Origin: Crotophaga sulcirostris
Lineage: Eukaryota > Chordata > Aves > Cuculiformes > Crotophagidae
Length of the DNA stretch: 64,000 nucleotides
Assembly: GCA_013397455.1 (NCBI GenBank)
Contig: VYZB01000222.1
Coordinates: 1,097,169-1,161,168 of the forward strand
Direction: 5' to 3'
The notes under the pieces are model-generated. The model saw only the letters and a program-made list of their open reading frames with translations. It did no database searches and was not told where the DNA came from. Below, piece after piece: positions 37,601 through 52,359 of the stretch (the first letter of the stretch is position 1; each line of letters starts with the position of its first letter). Both the position numbers and the translations under genes were made by a program.

Positions 37601-40600
37601 TGTTTTAGTGCACAACTGTCCTCTCAATGGCAAATTGTTTTGCTGACATATAACCTAACCATCATATACAGGAGACAAGACCAATTACTTAACCATTCTC
37701 ATGCCTTTCATGAGTATGATCAAGAACCGAATAAATACTCATTCAATGTACCCCTTTCTCTTCTTTGTCTAAAACCAATTAAGTTCTACATTCTTAATAT
37801 ATACTTTTCAACTTTCTCTTTATTGCCTTTCCTTTCCCCTCCCCCCCCCCCGACTTGGATTTTCAACAATTTATTTACACTGATCTAAAATCAGGCAAGA
37901 AGTGGCACTAGTGAAAAGTGGAGTGATTACTTAAGATGCCTTCCATCTAGTTCCTTCACTGTGCACTCCAAAATAGAACTTGGCTCTAACAGAACAGCAT
38001 CACATTGTGTTCAAGCCCCTAGTGATCCCTTAGTCCTCCTCTCTTCATATTGTTGTACACCTGCCTATTGGCCATTTTGTATTCACATATTCATTTTATT
38101 CTTTCTGAATACAAGACTTCATCATTGTCTTTAGAAGATTTTGTTGCTTTTAAGTTACTTCAGCCATTTATTAAGGTCATCTTAAATATTAACACAGCCT
38201 TCCCATTCAATTAATAAATATTAACTTGTATGTTAACCTATAAAGTACAAACCTATCTCAAAGCTATATACTGTACCACACTATTTTTGTATATTTGTTA
38301 CTCTATTTAAGAACATAATTCTTGACAGCAGTAGCAGACATTCAAATCCAAGACTAATAAGGTCATAAAGGACTTCAGTGTATTTACGTCCAGCCCATGA
38401 TTAGAAAAAAAAAAAAACCCAAAACATCAATAAGCAACTTACTGTAAAACAAAACAAAACTAATCCATCTTACATAATGTCCCTTCTAGACACACTTATA
38501 AAACTTGTAGACAAGTCAGACGGGAACTACATAAGCTAGTGCACAGCCTCAAACAAAAAGCCACTACTATATACTACTGCATCTAGCAAACCTATGAACT
38601 GACTATACATCCTGGGCAATACTAGTTCTTTTACTAAATGACAGACAGAAAATCAAAACAGCAGCTGCTGTAGGTTTACTGTGCTCTGTGAGAAAAAAGT
38701 AATGTTTAGAGAAGTTGCTTTAAAATCAGACCTCTGTAGAGCATGCAACAACTCTAGAAACTTCATTAAATTATATTCTACTTGGGGTAACTTTGAAAGG
38801 CAATGGGATGAAGGAGCACACATTCCAGCATTTTGGTTTACAAACACGCACACAGCCCCCATCACTCTAGAATTCAATGCCAGGTAATGGCAATATTTTC
38901 TGCTGTTCAGAATCTACCCTTTCCAATTGAATAGAATATAAATTTGTGAAATAGTAATTACTGAACTCAGATAATGAGAGGCAATTTATATACTGGAATG
39001 GAAAAGTCAAAATGACTGTGAGCATCTTTCAAACTTCCTTATATGTTGCTAAACACATTAAATATTTTAAGCCTGTGACTAAATTATCACATGCAATGAT
39101 TTCTGTTATATGATACTAATCACAAAACACTGAAGAACATGCAAATCCATTTCTTTCTGAAAAGTAAAGTATAAATATAGTAATTTTGTTCTTGATACTC
39201 ATTATAACTGGCATGTTGTAGATCAGCAGAAACATCTTACAATGTAAACATCACTAGAATTCAGGATTCTAGCTGTAGCTGATTAACATTAGCAGCTGGA
39301 AACACACAACACAGTATATTACTGTATAGTGAAAGCAGAAGACAAGTATAATCATGCCCTAAAGGCATCCAGATAACATGATTTGCCTGTCCCAAAATGC
39401 CAACTTTATGCATGTTATAATACAGCTGGACATGAAACTTCTACAAGCAATGCAAGTTGCAAGTAAGCAATTTCATCATAAGCAGGGTTTCCATAAAACA
39501 TCACACAAATTTCACTTGCAAACAAATAATACAGTTTGTGAACAACAGTAAATGCAATTTTTATACTTTGTTTTCTCAAGGTAACAGAACATTTTAAGTA
39601 TGTATAAAATCAGCTCTGAAGTAGCACAGCGAAAAACTCTGCAAGGTCGTAAGTGTGCTTGTCAGGCAAAGATACAAGTACTCAGTTCTGCTCTTAGATC
39701 TCTTTTATCGTTATTTCAAAACTTAAAGCAAATATTTTAAAACCTTTGATATTCATTCAGCACCTCAGACAAACTATCAAAATTGTTCCACGCACAAATA
39801 CTCACTCAGCTTCCACGTTTATGTCAGGTTTCCAGAAAGAACAGAAAGAAAAAAGATCCTACTTGCATATATTTAGCAAACTACTTAGGGGCATGTTGGC
39901 TGGCATCCTGTAACTGTGATTGGGCACAAGTATCTGTAAGCAGTGAGCTTATGTTTCTTCTCACATCTGCAGTTCACACACAAACAAACACATCAAACTA
40001 TGCCCTGTCCATTTTGCTTATCCCAAGAGAAAGCTGTGACATTCACATCCCATGTTAAGTTTTTGTTTGCTTGTTTGATGCATACGCTACCTCACATTAT
40101 TACAGATAGACATTTTCTGAGTCTACCTATGGTTATATACATTACTTTCCACTCAGTCCACAGTTCTGATAACCTACAAAGCTTTAAGGGTTCTCATATT
40201 TGAAAATAAGCCCTTATACAACCAGCATGAAATCAGAAACATTATATCCAGTAGCAAGAAGCTAGGTAGGCAGACAACCAACTAGGGTTCTCTTTACCTC
40301 TACATACAACTGATCCATCTATTCTAAAATCTAAGGAGGTTTTGAGAAGGCAAATGGCTTTTATCAAATGGTTACCTTCCCACTCTTTTTTTAAAACACC
40401 ATAGCTCATGGGATCTCTGTATAAAAAAGTGTCACATCGAATCCATAATAAATCATCTGTATCAAATGCTTTCTTAATAAAGGAAAAGTATGGGCCACTG
40501 GGACAGCAATTAAAGCACGTGGAAACAAGAACATATATTAAATTATACTGAATTAAAACCTTGAACAGAAAAATAAGTGGGTTTTTTTCTTTTATTCCTC

Positions 40601-40625
40601 AAATTCTGTCAATGTAGACTTTCGT
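34646..40625. other. AT-rich region without recognised features
   Basis: About 6 kb with no recognised repeat family or protein. It includes AAAAC tracts at 36229-36256 and 38440-38460, a C11 run near 37846 and a TGA triplet repeat near 36358. Confidence 0.55.
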
Positions 40626-40785
40626 AGAACCATAGAATGGTTTGGGTCAGAAGGGAATTAAAGATCATCTTGTTCCAACCTCCCTGTCACGGGATCAGGT
40701 TGCTCACAGTCTCATCCAACTTGGCCTTGAACACCTCCAGGGGAGGGGAGATCCATGACTTCTCTGGGCAACCTGTTCCAGTGCC
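40626..40785 (-). mobile_element. CR1 LINE, 3' end fragment, older subfamily
   Basis: The plus strand reads AGAACCATAGAATGGTTTGG, then GATCATCTTGTTCCAACC, then GCCTTGAACACCTCCAGG. These are the diagnostic reverse-complement blocks of the CR1 3' end. It breaks off at a T run after CTGTTCCAGTGCC. It has the same orientation and tail type as the copy at 34326. Confidence 0.92.
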
Positions 40786-41199
40786 TTTTTTTTCAGGCAG
40801 AAAAGAAAGTAATACTAAATTCAGAATTTAAAGAAGCTTAAAAAAATGAAAATATTTTGAAAGAAGAAACAATTGTTCCAAATACGATACTCTTAATATC
40901 AACCTAAGCCCCATTTGTTTTTTTGATCTGAGCATTAAAAATATTTCTATTCCTCCTTTAATTACATTGCCACCCTACTGTATCTGTTTATAGGCAAGAT
41001 TCATTTAAGAGTTGATCTAAGTGTACAGCAGCTATCAGCAGTCCTAGCTCTCCATATCACTGTTAGGTTGCTATATGAAATAATATGCCTAATGTGTTGG
41101 TATAAAACAAAGCTGGAAGCACAATCAGAAGGCTTTTTTTGCAACAAGACAAAAGGTTATTTTTAACACTGGCTCTGTAAAGATCAACTTTGCTTTATT

Positions 41200-41905
41200 T
41201 GTATGTCTTAAACATGTGTCTTGGTGTAAGGCTGTGTGTGCTTAGCGCTTTGTGCGGTTTTTACACAGGAACAGGTGCTGCCCCCACCTGTGCTTGGGCT
41301 CCTGGTGTTCACTGAGCTGTATGTGTCGCTGTGGCTGAGATTAGTGCACTACGCAGAGGCAGGAGCACCCCTGACTGCACATGTGCGCCCAAAGGGTTCA
41401 AGCAGTGGTTATTCCGTTGAATTGCGCATGCCCCAGTTTGGGAACTTTCCATGCAGAGATACGTCTCAGGTGCGGGGAAACCACTCCTCATACTCTAATA
41501 GGGGATGGAGCTCCTCTATAAAAACTCATGCCAAAATAGTATGTGTGTGCACCTTCTGCCTCATAGACATGTTTTCCTGCTGAAAGTTTAGGTGGATTCA
41601 TTGGGTTGGCGCTTATTTTTATGTTATATTTTTTTTTTTTCTGCTACTTTTCATCCCTCTGCCTTATTCTCTCCTCAAATGTGGCACACTTTTTCTTGGC
41701 ACTTTTCGGTGAATCTGGTTGTATCCAAGTTCTTGTTGTAAACTGTTGTTACTTTGACTGAGCTCAAAGTAAAGACTCGAGTTTTGAGTAGACCCTTGGA
41801 GTGACTGTCATCACTTCTGTGATTGTCTACAAACATTCAAAAGAAACCTATGCCCTTCCCCCCCCATCCTGGTGAGCAGATCCATTGGGGTCCAGCTGTA
41901 ACAGT
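41200..41905 (+). mobile_element. Probable solo LTR of an endogenous retrovirus
   Basis: This block is markedly GC-richer than its surroundings and is laid out like an LTR. A CpG-containing U3-like part (41230-41500) is followed by a TATA box at 41517-41523 (CTCTATAAAAACTC). A pyrimidine-rich R region follows, then an AGTAAA polyadenylation-like signal at 41768-41773 and a U5-like end. Exact edges are uncertain. The right end may be ...TGTAACA at 41903, followed by GTGTC, and GTGTC also occurs at 41216-41220, which could be a 5-base target duplication, but the base after it is not the usual TG. No gag, pol or env frame lies on either side. The 115-codon open frame at 41236-41583 is not a retroviral protein. 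The element class is not assigned. Confidence 0.6.
41517..41523 (+). promoter_or_regulatory. TATA box of the probable LTR
   Basis: TATAAAA preceded by a GC-richer region with CpG and GC motifs, in the position expected between U3 and R. About 250 bases separate it from the AGTAAA signal. Confidence 0.55.
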
Positions 41906-44900
41906 GTCCTAATGGGCCAAACCCCTCTTCTTAGGTGATAAGTAATTAACTTTAGAAAATTACATTTAAATTCTCTTCAGTTTGCATTTCATCTGAATTA
42001 ATTTCAAAAGGGGTGGATCACAGTTTGCCACTCTAACAGAAGCATCCATAGACTGCTGACGTGAGCTGTTGATGTGGCTGTCACAGCTGTATTAGAGTCT
42101 TTCATCATGTACTCTTCATCTTTAGATGTACATGTTGATCATACCTCCAAAACAGACGAGATGCATTTCACGAACTGCTCAGTTCTGCCTATGAGTCTTC
42201 AAGATAAGGGCTCATTGGAGAACATCTTTACCAAGGTGTGTGTACATAGTGTGTATAGTCAGTATATAAACCCAGCAAGCAGACACACTAATGATGGTAC
42301 ATGGTCCACTGTAGAGACAGAGCCAAATGAGAACTTCTGAATGACTGCCAGAGATAACTGAAGCAAGAGAAAACAACATTCTGCAAATTCTGCTGCTTTG
42401 ATGGAATGAAAGTCAAAGACTGAAGCATCGTATCTTGTAGACAGCACAGGATCTGTAAGACCTGAGTCTAGGAGATGTAGTAAATGAATATATTAAGATG
42501 AATTAAAAATTATAGATGCTAAAAGGAAAATGACTTCAAAGTCAACAAGAAAAACTAAAAACCAGAGAGGTAAAAAAGATGAGCCTAGAGACAAGAGGAA
42601 AAAAAGCCAAGAATAATTAAAATATTGGGAGAAGATTAAATTCAAAGATCCAAATCAGAAAGCTCAGAGAACCAAAAGTGCATGAGATATTATTAAAGGA
42701 ATGTCAAAATTTCAAACTCCAGTCACCTGTACTTTCAGCATTCCAATATTAAGAAAGTATTTCTAAAGTGATAAGAGATACAGAATCTATGAGGAGATCG
42801 ACTAAGACTCTAAAACAACTCTAAGTGCATACTTAACATAATACCATGACAGGAAAGTTTTCCTATCTTATTAATAACGACTTCTTTACTATCATTAAAA
42901 TGGACTCTGGACATGATCATTCCTTCTAACACAACCAAAAAGTTGTTACATCAATCACCTTAAAAAAAAAAAGCAACTGATCTTTCTTATATAAAGTAAA
43001 TAAACATGTTTCCTGCACTTCTCATTTCTCATATTTCTTTTTCCTTTTGCATCAGTGAAAATTCTCCGAGAACTTAAAATTATATGAATGTACACCTACT
43101 TATATACCATATATTATATATTATCAATATTTTTGCATATATCATTTTATTTTTGTAACATAAAACATATTCTGTGCTCTATGAACTTATTCATTCAATA
43201 ACTGTAGCTTTATATAATATAAACAATCTATTAATCTCTTCCATAAAAGAATATATAAAGAAATATATTTTTAATATATATATGAATTATATACTATATT
43301 GCATCTAAAAGTGTGTTTACACACTTGTAAAGTACAATGCATTTTGGTACCTTTGAACAACGATCACGTTAGTAACGTGCACAGTCAATTGAGAAATGAA
43401 AGATGTGAACACTTTATGTGAATACTTTAGAGAAATTTTTGAGTAATATTGTCTTAGGAAATTAAGAAAACTAAGTATAGGCAAAGTGATTGCTTACAGG
43501 AAATCATGCAATTCTCAGTAATCCTTTTAATTATGACTTCTGATGTAAAATATTTTTACTGCTTCAAAGATGAAGTGCTACAGTAAAGAAATGATTTGTG
43601 AATCTTGTACATTTCTGAACTGTACAATAGCTGCATGTTGAGTCTTTACAGTATTTTGATTAATAATGTGAGTTTTATAACATCCTGGAAGAACATATAC
43701 CAGAGATGTAATTACTCAAGTTGGTCCTTAGCAAAGCAAACTCCTGAAAATAAAATATGAAATAAAAAAAAGGAAAAAAACCCAAACACTAAACTAGCCT
43801 ACATGGCACATAAACAAGTTACTAACGGGTGTTTCTAACTCTTTGCTTGAAATCTTTTCCAACATGCATTTTCTAGACAACATTATTACACAATTACACT
43901 GAGCTAAACAAGCACACACATCCTCTTTATAGCAGAGTAGTGTTTATATATAGTGCTTAGCTTCAATCACTGTTGGAAATAGAGGAAACATTTTGAAATG
44001 TCACCTGTTGGTAGTAAAAACATTGTATAATAAAGGATTCTGAGAGAAAGAAAGCAAAAGAAGGGGGGTGGTGTTGCTATTTTTGTTTTGCTGTTGGAGC
44101 ACAGCCAAAAGAGATTTGTAATTCAGTGGATGGGCGGCAGAACAAACTCCAGCTGTGAACATGTGCTCTGCAAGATTCAACCAGGACCTTAGCAGCTAAC
44201 TGGGCAGCTCATCAAATTATACCAACATACTCTTGCCTTGTCCACATCTTGGAGCACGCCAAAGCAGATAACAACAGAGGCATCCCCATCCTCATCTTAG
44301 GAAACCAAAGAAACCTTTCAGGGCCATGACAGAGAAGTTCGTACACACATCTCTTTCATATTCCGTACAAGTCTTGCAGTTTAGAAGAAGTTTGCACATG
44401 AAGTCAGTCTCAGCATAAATAGAAACTGGCAACACAACTATTGCTACTCCTCCTTAAAAACCTCATAAGCCTTCTCTTCAAAGAGATTTATGAATAATGG
44501 GAACTAAATAATTCATGGCACTGCAGATGCCAGTCCAAATAGCCTCTTCCTTTTTAGGGTTTCAGTTTGTAGATATGTGATCAAAAGCCTTCATCAGTCA
44601 TGATAGTGGCATTTGTACTCAGTCCAAACAAACCATATTTGCATCTGAATGTTTTTCATTGACATGAGAGACATAATATGCAAGCCAAGTTCCAACTAAA
44701 AGGGGTTTTATGCTATTTAAATTCAGTCAAATTAAAGCCTGAATGCAACCTAAAAGGTCTACTTCTCAGAGCAGTAATTTGACACATCATAAATAAGACT
44801 CATTTTTTTGTTAGAGTACTTCAGCACTTGTCTGAGGATTTTACACACCATCTCAACAGAGCTGCCTCTTGAGGAATAATAGCAAAAAAGTCCTGCATAT

Positions 44901-45474
44901 AAAGTAATAAAGTAAACAGAAACTTAACACGCTGCCACCAGTTCAAAGATTTCACTTACTTGTACACATTTACGCAAAAACAAGTACATAAAAGCAGTTG
45001 CTATGTGAAGGGAACATTAACCTGGAGGAACCTGCTACTACATTTCTAAGCAAACAGATACGAGTCTTGTACATCAAATTCTCACCCTGTTTAATTAATC
45101 AGGTTTATTAATAAGATGAGGATCATTCTCTGCCATATCCATTGCTAAGCTTTGCTACTACATTTAAAAGTACCACAAGCAGTTCCTTCAAAATATAACA
45201 AGGGGAAGAAACCAGTCCATAAAGATCTCAATTATTAAATGTGGAAGAAGTCACAGGAATTTCACCTTGGCAAGAAAAAAAGGAGTAGGATCAGACTAAA
45301 TTCTTGTTCTTGCCAAGGGGAGATAAATATAACTCTCAAACTGAAGTTAATACTAATTAAAAAAAAAAGGCTGTTAAGACGCTACAACGCGCTTTTCTTG
45401 TGAACCTTAGTAGGGATAAAAAAAGATAATTCTTTTTAATTGTCAGGGCATTTACTGTAAATTTCTTACTTTCT

Positions 45475-45490
45475 CCCCCCCCCCCCCCCT
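45475..45490 (+). repeat. Poly-C run
   Basis: About fifteen Cs followed by T6. Such homopolymers are prone to sequencing error, so the exact length is unreliable. Confidence 0.8.
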
Positions 45491-48400
45491 TTTTTAAGAA
45501 AGTCTTCCTACTGTATCTAGAAATAACATGAACTGGTGAAAGAAGAAAATTAGATACTATATTTAGACTTCATTGAATCATGTCACAGGTCAGTCTTGCC
45601 ATTTGAAGTACATCTCAGGGTTTGTTTGTTTGTTTTTTAAAATAAAAAATATATCAGTTTACTTTGCAGAATACAGAACCCCATGAATTACTTATACAAC
45701 ATATAAGACGTTAAGGTTTTACTTTTGAAGTTGTTTAATTTAATTTAGTAATTAGTATATGCACCATAGATGAGAAAAACTGATGATCCCAATGATGTTT
45801 ATATTTATTCATATACAATCTACTTAAATATTTAGTGAAAGCATAAGCTTAAGGTATCGCTAATTTTGACATGGAAAGAGTTTATGTGAACAAAAGTTAA
45901 TGAAAAGTAAAGGAACGTACTTTAGAAAGCAAGTCTACTCAAAAGCATGAAGGTACAGACTTCTCAGGAAAACAACAGGGACAGGCTTGTGGCAGACTAG
46001 CACAACACAGCACCAACACTGTGAATGCTAATAAGTAAAGACAAAGAATAACACTGGAGCAAAATAAACTGGAAGATGACACTGATGAGGGCAGATGTAG
46101 AAAAATGATTATCAACTTCAGACCCCTAGAGCAGCGTGAATGAAATCACATCCTTGTGTTCTGGGAAATAAAACAGGCAGCTTGGATAGGAATAGAGACA
46201 GTCTTTAATTATCTAAAAGTAAATTGGGAGCAGCCCGTGATAATTCAGAAGTGGCGTTATTATAGAACACAATGCAGAGTTAATTCAGAAATCAGTTTGT
46301 TCAAAAACATCAACAGCTGGGTTTAATAATAGACACAATGAATCAGAAATGAAGAAAAGCTTGAGACAGAAGATTATTGAGCAATTCTGATCATATTATT
46401 AGATTTACAACTAAACAATGGCAAAGAACCTGTATGTTAGAATTATTTAAATAAAGGAAAACAATTATTTGGATTGATGAGCTACGAGAGTATAAAAAAA
46501 AAATGAACTTTTACAACATTATTTTGTCTAGTTGTGCTTCAGAGAAGTTTGGTTATGCTTTCACCATGGCAAAAAGAAACTTTTCCATTCCTTCATTATT
46601 TTTAAATCTTACCATTTGAATGAAAAAAAAAAATGGTTTAATATCAAAAAAGGTTTTAATTATAGGGTGCTACATTCTGATATTTCTATTCATATTCAGT
46701 AAAATCTCCTGCAAATTCTCTTATTGTTTTTCTAATTCCCATGGCACATGAAGCTTAAATTCCATTACATTTGGGAAACCATGAGAAAAATACAGTGAGA
46801 CTACTAGACGATCAAAGCCAGTACCACTGGTGGAACAAAATAGCATCTAACTGCAAATTTAGGTAGAATGATTCGATAATTTATTAATAGAGTTATAAAG
46901 CTGAACTTTGTACAACACATGGTCAAATTTTACATATAAGTAGTAAACATGCAAAGCAAACACTCTACTGTCATATATTCTTCTACAGAAAACAGAAATT
47001 AACATCAAGTTCTTTGTTTGTGGGGTTTTTTTAAGGGAAGAGAATAAGGTTGTGTTGTTTGGGCAAATCTCAGCAACCTTGAATCTTTCTAGTTAACCTC
47101 TAATCAGTAATCTTTCCAGCTAAAAACATAATTTAAAAAATAAAAATGTTTTCCTGTACCTATTCTTTAGGTTTCAATTATCACCTACCATCTTGGCTGA
47201 ATTGGTAAGTGACGGTCTGTAAACTGGTAAATAATAATAAGGTGAACAACAAATATCAGGTCTGCTTAACAGAACATTTTAACAAAGACTATAAAAATCG
47301 CTACACTAAGCTTGAAGATATTTTTCTGAAGTCAGAGAATATATCAAGATAGGGGTAACACCCTGACATACTGTTTGCTAACAGATGAAAGATAATTATT
47401 TCTCAGAGAACATGAACTAAATAACATCAAGGGATTTCCTGTTTTCAGGCCTCTCTAAAACATCTCTATCAAACAAACTTTCCTGTAATGCCCCTGTAGA
47501 ATGAGATCCACCATTTTTTACCTCATTAAAAGCTTTCCTTTACTCATCCAATGAAGTCAGCAGAAAATAAACTGCTTTCACCAAATGCTTACACAGTAAC
47601 ATATCCCACTACTATTACCACTTACACAACCATTGAGACCTTCATGAGACTTTGGTGATGAGTACAAAGCAAGGGCTTGGTTCTCCCCTCATTTCACTAT
47701 GAAGTCTGGTCTACACTGCATCAGTTGCACTGCTCCGTGGTATTATATGAGTGAACTTGAAAATACCTATCTTTGTTTCTTCTGTCAGCATACTCATGCC
47801 AGAACCAAGAGAGAAGCAAGTAAGTAATTGTTTAAACTGTCAACCAACAGATTAACAAGAAAGTGTATTCTCATACACGCAGATATTTTATTTCTGATTT
47901 TCAATAAGAACAAAAGTAGCTCCAGGATGAAAAAAACCAGCATTGAAAAGATGGTGACTCATGGCACTATTTTGGAAACTTACACAAACATTAGTTCAAG
48001 ACTACCACTTTAATTTATTCTACCTTCCTTCTCCGTCCTCCTTTCACTCACAAAGGAAGCACACATACAGAAAGAGGCTTCCAAGGTATTTTCTTTGGTT
48101 AACTATTGTTTTGGCATGTTACAATTTGTAATAATACTTTCAAGAAAAAACTGAAACGGTTCTACCGTTAGCACTTTGTCTACCAAGCAATACTGAGCAT
48201 CAAGCACTGCATGCTGAACACTGTTTAAAACTATAATTTCAAATTAGATTCTCTTCAAAGAAACAAAAAGAAAAGGAATGTTGACAAAAAAAATCGCCAC
48301 TCCAGGTAAAATGCTAATATAGATCTGTATGAAGTTGTTAACCAGAAAGCAACTCAAGTATCATTCTCTCGGCTCAAAAACAACTTACGGCAAACATACA

Positions 48401-50283
48401 ATAGCTAAAACTACATTTAGGTCAATACTTTTGTATTCTTCTATCCAGACTTCTAAAATAGGAATTGGGAAAGGAAGTATCATTTGCACAGAGGTAACAT
48501 TTCATAACCTTCCATATTTCACCATATGACAAATAGTTCCAAAGAGATTTTCACTACTAAGTATTCCTCTTCGTAATACACAAATAAATTACGTCACAAT
48601 GACAATCAAACAGAAAATTTGTTAAAGACAATGAACAAATTCCTCTATAGTGACACATATGAATATATACATTTATTCACTGAAAGTTAACATTTTTATT
48701 CAACATAGTTGTTCTTTCTGTGATTCAGATATTTTGTTTCCTTTAATGACATGGGGGTTTTATTCCTTTTTGGTTTGTCTTCTAAGTAAAAAAGTCTTCT
48801 CATTGACTTTATAGGGCTTTCAACCAGAACTGTAATCTGACATTCAAGGAGAGAGAAAGGAAGGAAAAGGTTTTGGCCTGCGCAGCATGAACAGTATTTA
48901 GCTTGCAACTGAAATAGTTTTCTACGCAAAAGGTGTACACGCAAAAAACAATTTGGTTTGCCTGATGGAAAAAGAATATCTAACACCCACTGAATATGAC
49001 AGAGATATTTCTATTGACTTTAGTAGGCTATGAAGCAAACAATAATTATACCATTAGATCACTGAAAGAAAATAATAGCGATTTAGGAAAAATAAATGGA
49101 AAAAAGAAAACAGCCCTAGAATGATCTGTATAATCTGACATCAACCTTGGCTAGATGAAATTGCATTTTTCAGTATTCTCTAATTCAGCAATTATCAGTG
49201 GTCATATGTACATATTATTTTACACTTATCAGCTAAGATGAATCATTACTACACAATATATCATTGATAAAAGAAATTAACGAATAAATTTTATCAGAGA
49301 GAGTATTCACAACAAATAAAAACAATTGCTTCAGAGTCTTGCTACCCAAAGTGATGACTCACACAGTAAGATCCACGAATCAATACACAACCAGTACTGT
49401 CACTGCAAAATGCTATCTGATGAAGTTTATCTCGTTAAAACACCCAACCAACCAAACAAAAAAAACCCCATGTATCTTAAGTGGAAGAGCATGCATCCAT
49501 AAGATGGTCCGGCTCTTGATAGGTATTATGGATGGTTGGTTCGCATTTCACATCAGTATGCGGAGAACCAGTTCAGCTAAGAGGAAACTTCCAGGAAGGT
49601 GATCACTGGCTGTCAATGCCATGATTTTAGTCCCCAAACTGCCACATGTCATTTCACACTTCCACCCTAAAATTCAGTGATGAATCGAGAAGCAGTATGT
49701 AGCTTTATCAGGAAATTATGTTTCTAAAAGCTGCATAGATCATTCAAGTTTAGAAAACTATTGTTATTCTAGATTTTTGAAAGGAGAAAACCATTTGTCA
49801 CTGAGGAATACAGGGTCTTTTACAAATACATAATTACATACAAGAGAGATGAAGGTTCTCTTCAAGCTTAATGCAAGGTTGAGTGCACAGTCATCAAAAG
49901 TCCATGAAAAAACTATATTAACAATAATCCCAGGTAATATAAAACCACAAAGTTCAGAGCACTGACATTAAAGTCATAAAAGTATAATAGTAATGAAGAT
50001 AATTAGCTACCAGAAGATAATCATCTTGACATGATACATTTTTTAACATTAGGCCTTTTTTATACTCGGACTATAAAATTTTAGAAAGACATATAGATTT
50101 ATTTACACCATAAGCATATTTTGAATTAAGTCACCATAAATCTAGAGTGACAGTTCCTGTCCTCTGTCCATCCTCCAACCACTTGCACATACACCCCTAC
50201 CCGACACACACATCTTTTTGTGCCAGGATTTTCAATTATGAGGCGAGGCAGATGAAAGAACTGAAGCAGATGAAACTAGCTGC

Positions 50284-50317
50284 TGTGTTTTGGATTCAGT
50301 TGTGTTTTGGACTCAGT
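50284..50317 (+). repeat. 17-base tandem duplication
   Basis: TGTGTTTTGGATTCAGT is followed directly by a copy with one change (T to C). Confidence 0.9.
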
Positions 50318-52359
50318 TGTCTTTGTGGATCTACTTACAACTTACATTTCTTCACTGTATGCAACTATAATTGTTTTATATTTCACTCTCATAAAAAGCC
50401 ATACTGTCCTCTACTCACATCTTTCATCTGAAAATATAATACAACATGCATTGCAGTTAATATCAGGAACACCAAATAGCTATCAGATATAATCTACACC
50501 TTCTCTCATAAAGAGAAATGAATACTAACATAGGAAAATCAAATAAAAATAGTACACAAGATGAAACTTTCAGCATCTGCAAACAGGAGATAATTAGAAT
50601 AAAGTTAATTAACTCAGGGAATTCGCTAAATTTGACTGAAGATTAACTTTAAAGTTCTAGCCTTTAAAGGACATACATTAGACAGATTATAAATATACTA
50701 TCAGTAATAGAACTACTTTAGAGAGATCATAAGATTACAGACATTTATAGGCTTGTTACATATTTAATTTTGGACTGAAGAGGTCCAAAAGAAGGTAAGG
50801 GTCTGAGGGGTACAGAACGACGAAGCCCACCTAAAATATGCAATCAGCCCATTAATTTGTGAACTGGAAAAAAGTTAAATAAAATAACGAAGGGCATAGT
50901 GAATACTATTAAATTTCTTTTGAACTTTATTCTCTGACTGTGAAAAGTCTGCTTCTATGAAATGATAATAAACATTCAATTGAAAAATGGAGCCACTTTT
51001 CCAAGGCAGTGTTTAATTAATTTATGGAGTTACTGCTGTGAAAGTTCATTGAGACAAATATTGAAGCTGCTTTTTAAAAGGGTTGGATAGTTTTCTGATG
51101 ATAAACAACACTGGCAGCTTTGTAAGCAAAGACAATGATATTAGAGTAATTAAATCTCATGCTTCAGGGTATAAGTAGAATCCCTCTGCTCCAAGTACAG
51201 CGTAAACTATTATTAATAACATTGTCTTCATCCCATAAATATAATCTCCTAGGTGAATTATGTTGTCTAGCCCACCTCTTAACCTATTTGCCACTGCTAA
51301 GGGCAGCATATGAGACTGGAGAAATCCATGGTTTGACTCAGTGTGGCAGTGTTCGTGTTTCCATGTGAAGTGCTACAATGTCACCCGAAAAATAAATGCA
51401 GAACCAAGTATCCCTCCAATGATCTACTACCAAATATTCTTCAGCTAGTCTAACTCTAAAAGACTACAAAATCATCAGTATAATCCACATAATTCTAAGT
51501 CCTTTGTGATAAATAAAAGTGAGGATGACAAATTGGCTAACACAAGGAAATGCAGACTAAAATTTTACATTTTCCAGCTATCTTCTTGAAATTCCTATAC
51601 TCTTGCTTACTTTTTGATAATGTAACTGAGAAGGGCGCAGAAAAAGAACATTATGCAAAAAGGTTTTGGAAATAATGGAAAACATACATTACTGAAATAC
51701 TTACCAAATGCTTGTACTTAAATGCTAAAAGAAAATATATTTTTTTAAATTTATTTGGGCACAAGCAGTGGAACATGTATGTGTCACTTTCTACTGTAAT
51801 ATTTCTATGCCTTCCTCTGTGCCCAAGCACTTAAATAAGGTAAAATGTTACAAAATATGAATAAAAGACTTTGATACAGCAAAAACCACAAAAGGGAGGA
51901 AAAAAGGGAAGGAAGCACATACATGTGGAGAGTCATATAGAAATTGCATGAAATTTGACTGTTCTTTCAGTATCCAGATATTTAGTAGAAAACTTGAGTC
52001 TCTAAACAACATATTTCAGAATACTTCACAGTAAGTCTATTATGAAGACAAGAAAAGATTTATGTTTACTAATGCAAACTTGGTTATAAATAAATGAAGG
52101 AGAATTTCAGAGTTTTATCAAAGAAATATGATGTTAAATAGGTTTATATCTTGATCACTTTTTGGCATCTATTTTCATATATATATAACAAAATATAAAA
52201 GGAAAAAATATTAACATCTTTTTGGTGGAAGCAGTTTAGCAATGTTGCTTGAAATCACTAAGGTCTATAAGTATACCTTCCCACAAACAGAAAACAGCAC
52301 TGCTAAAGGAAATGGTGACTAAAATAACATTAAGTCATGAAAGCAGGTAAAGTACAGGA

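Noticed and set aside
41236..41583. 115-codon plus-strand open frame
   Set aside because: It lies within the GC-rich U3-like part of the probable LTR and covers the TATA box. It shows no retroviral protein motif.
41600..41615. TTGGGTTGGCGCTTA, resembling a mariner terminal repeat
   Set aside because: It lies inside the LTR-like block with no partner inverted repeat and no transposase remnant.
42258..42266. TATATAAAC, possible TATA box
   Set aside because: AT-rich context, no initiator, GC-rich region or plausible exon downstream.
50147..50431. 94-codon frame starting at a GTG-type codon, containing NYEARQMKELKQMKLAAVFW
   Set aside because: An acceptor-like site precedes part of it (TTTTTGTGCCAG), but there is no donor, the rest is low-quality sequence and no homologue is recognised.
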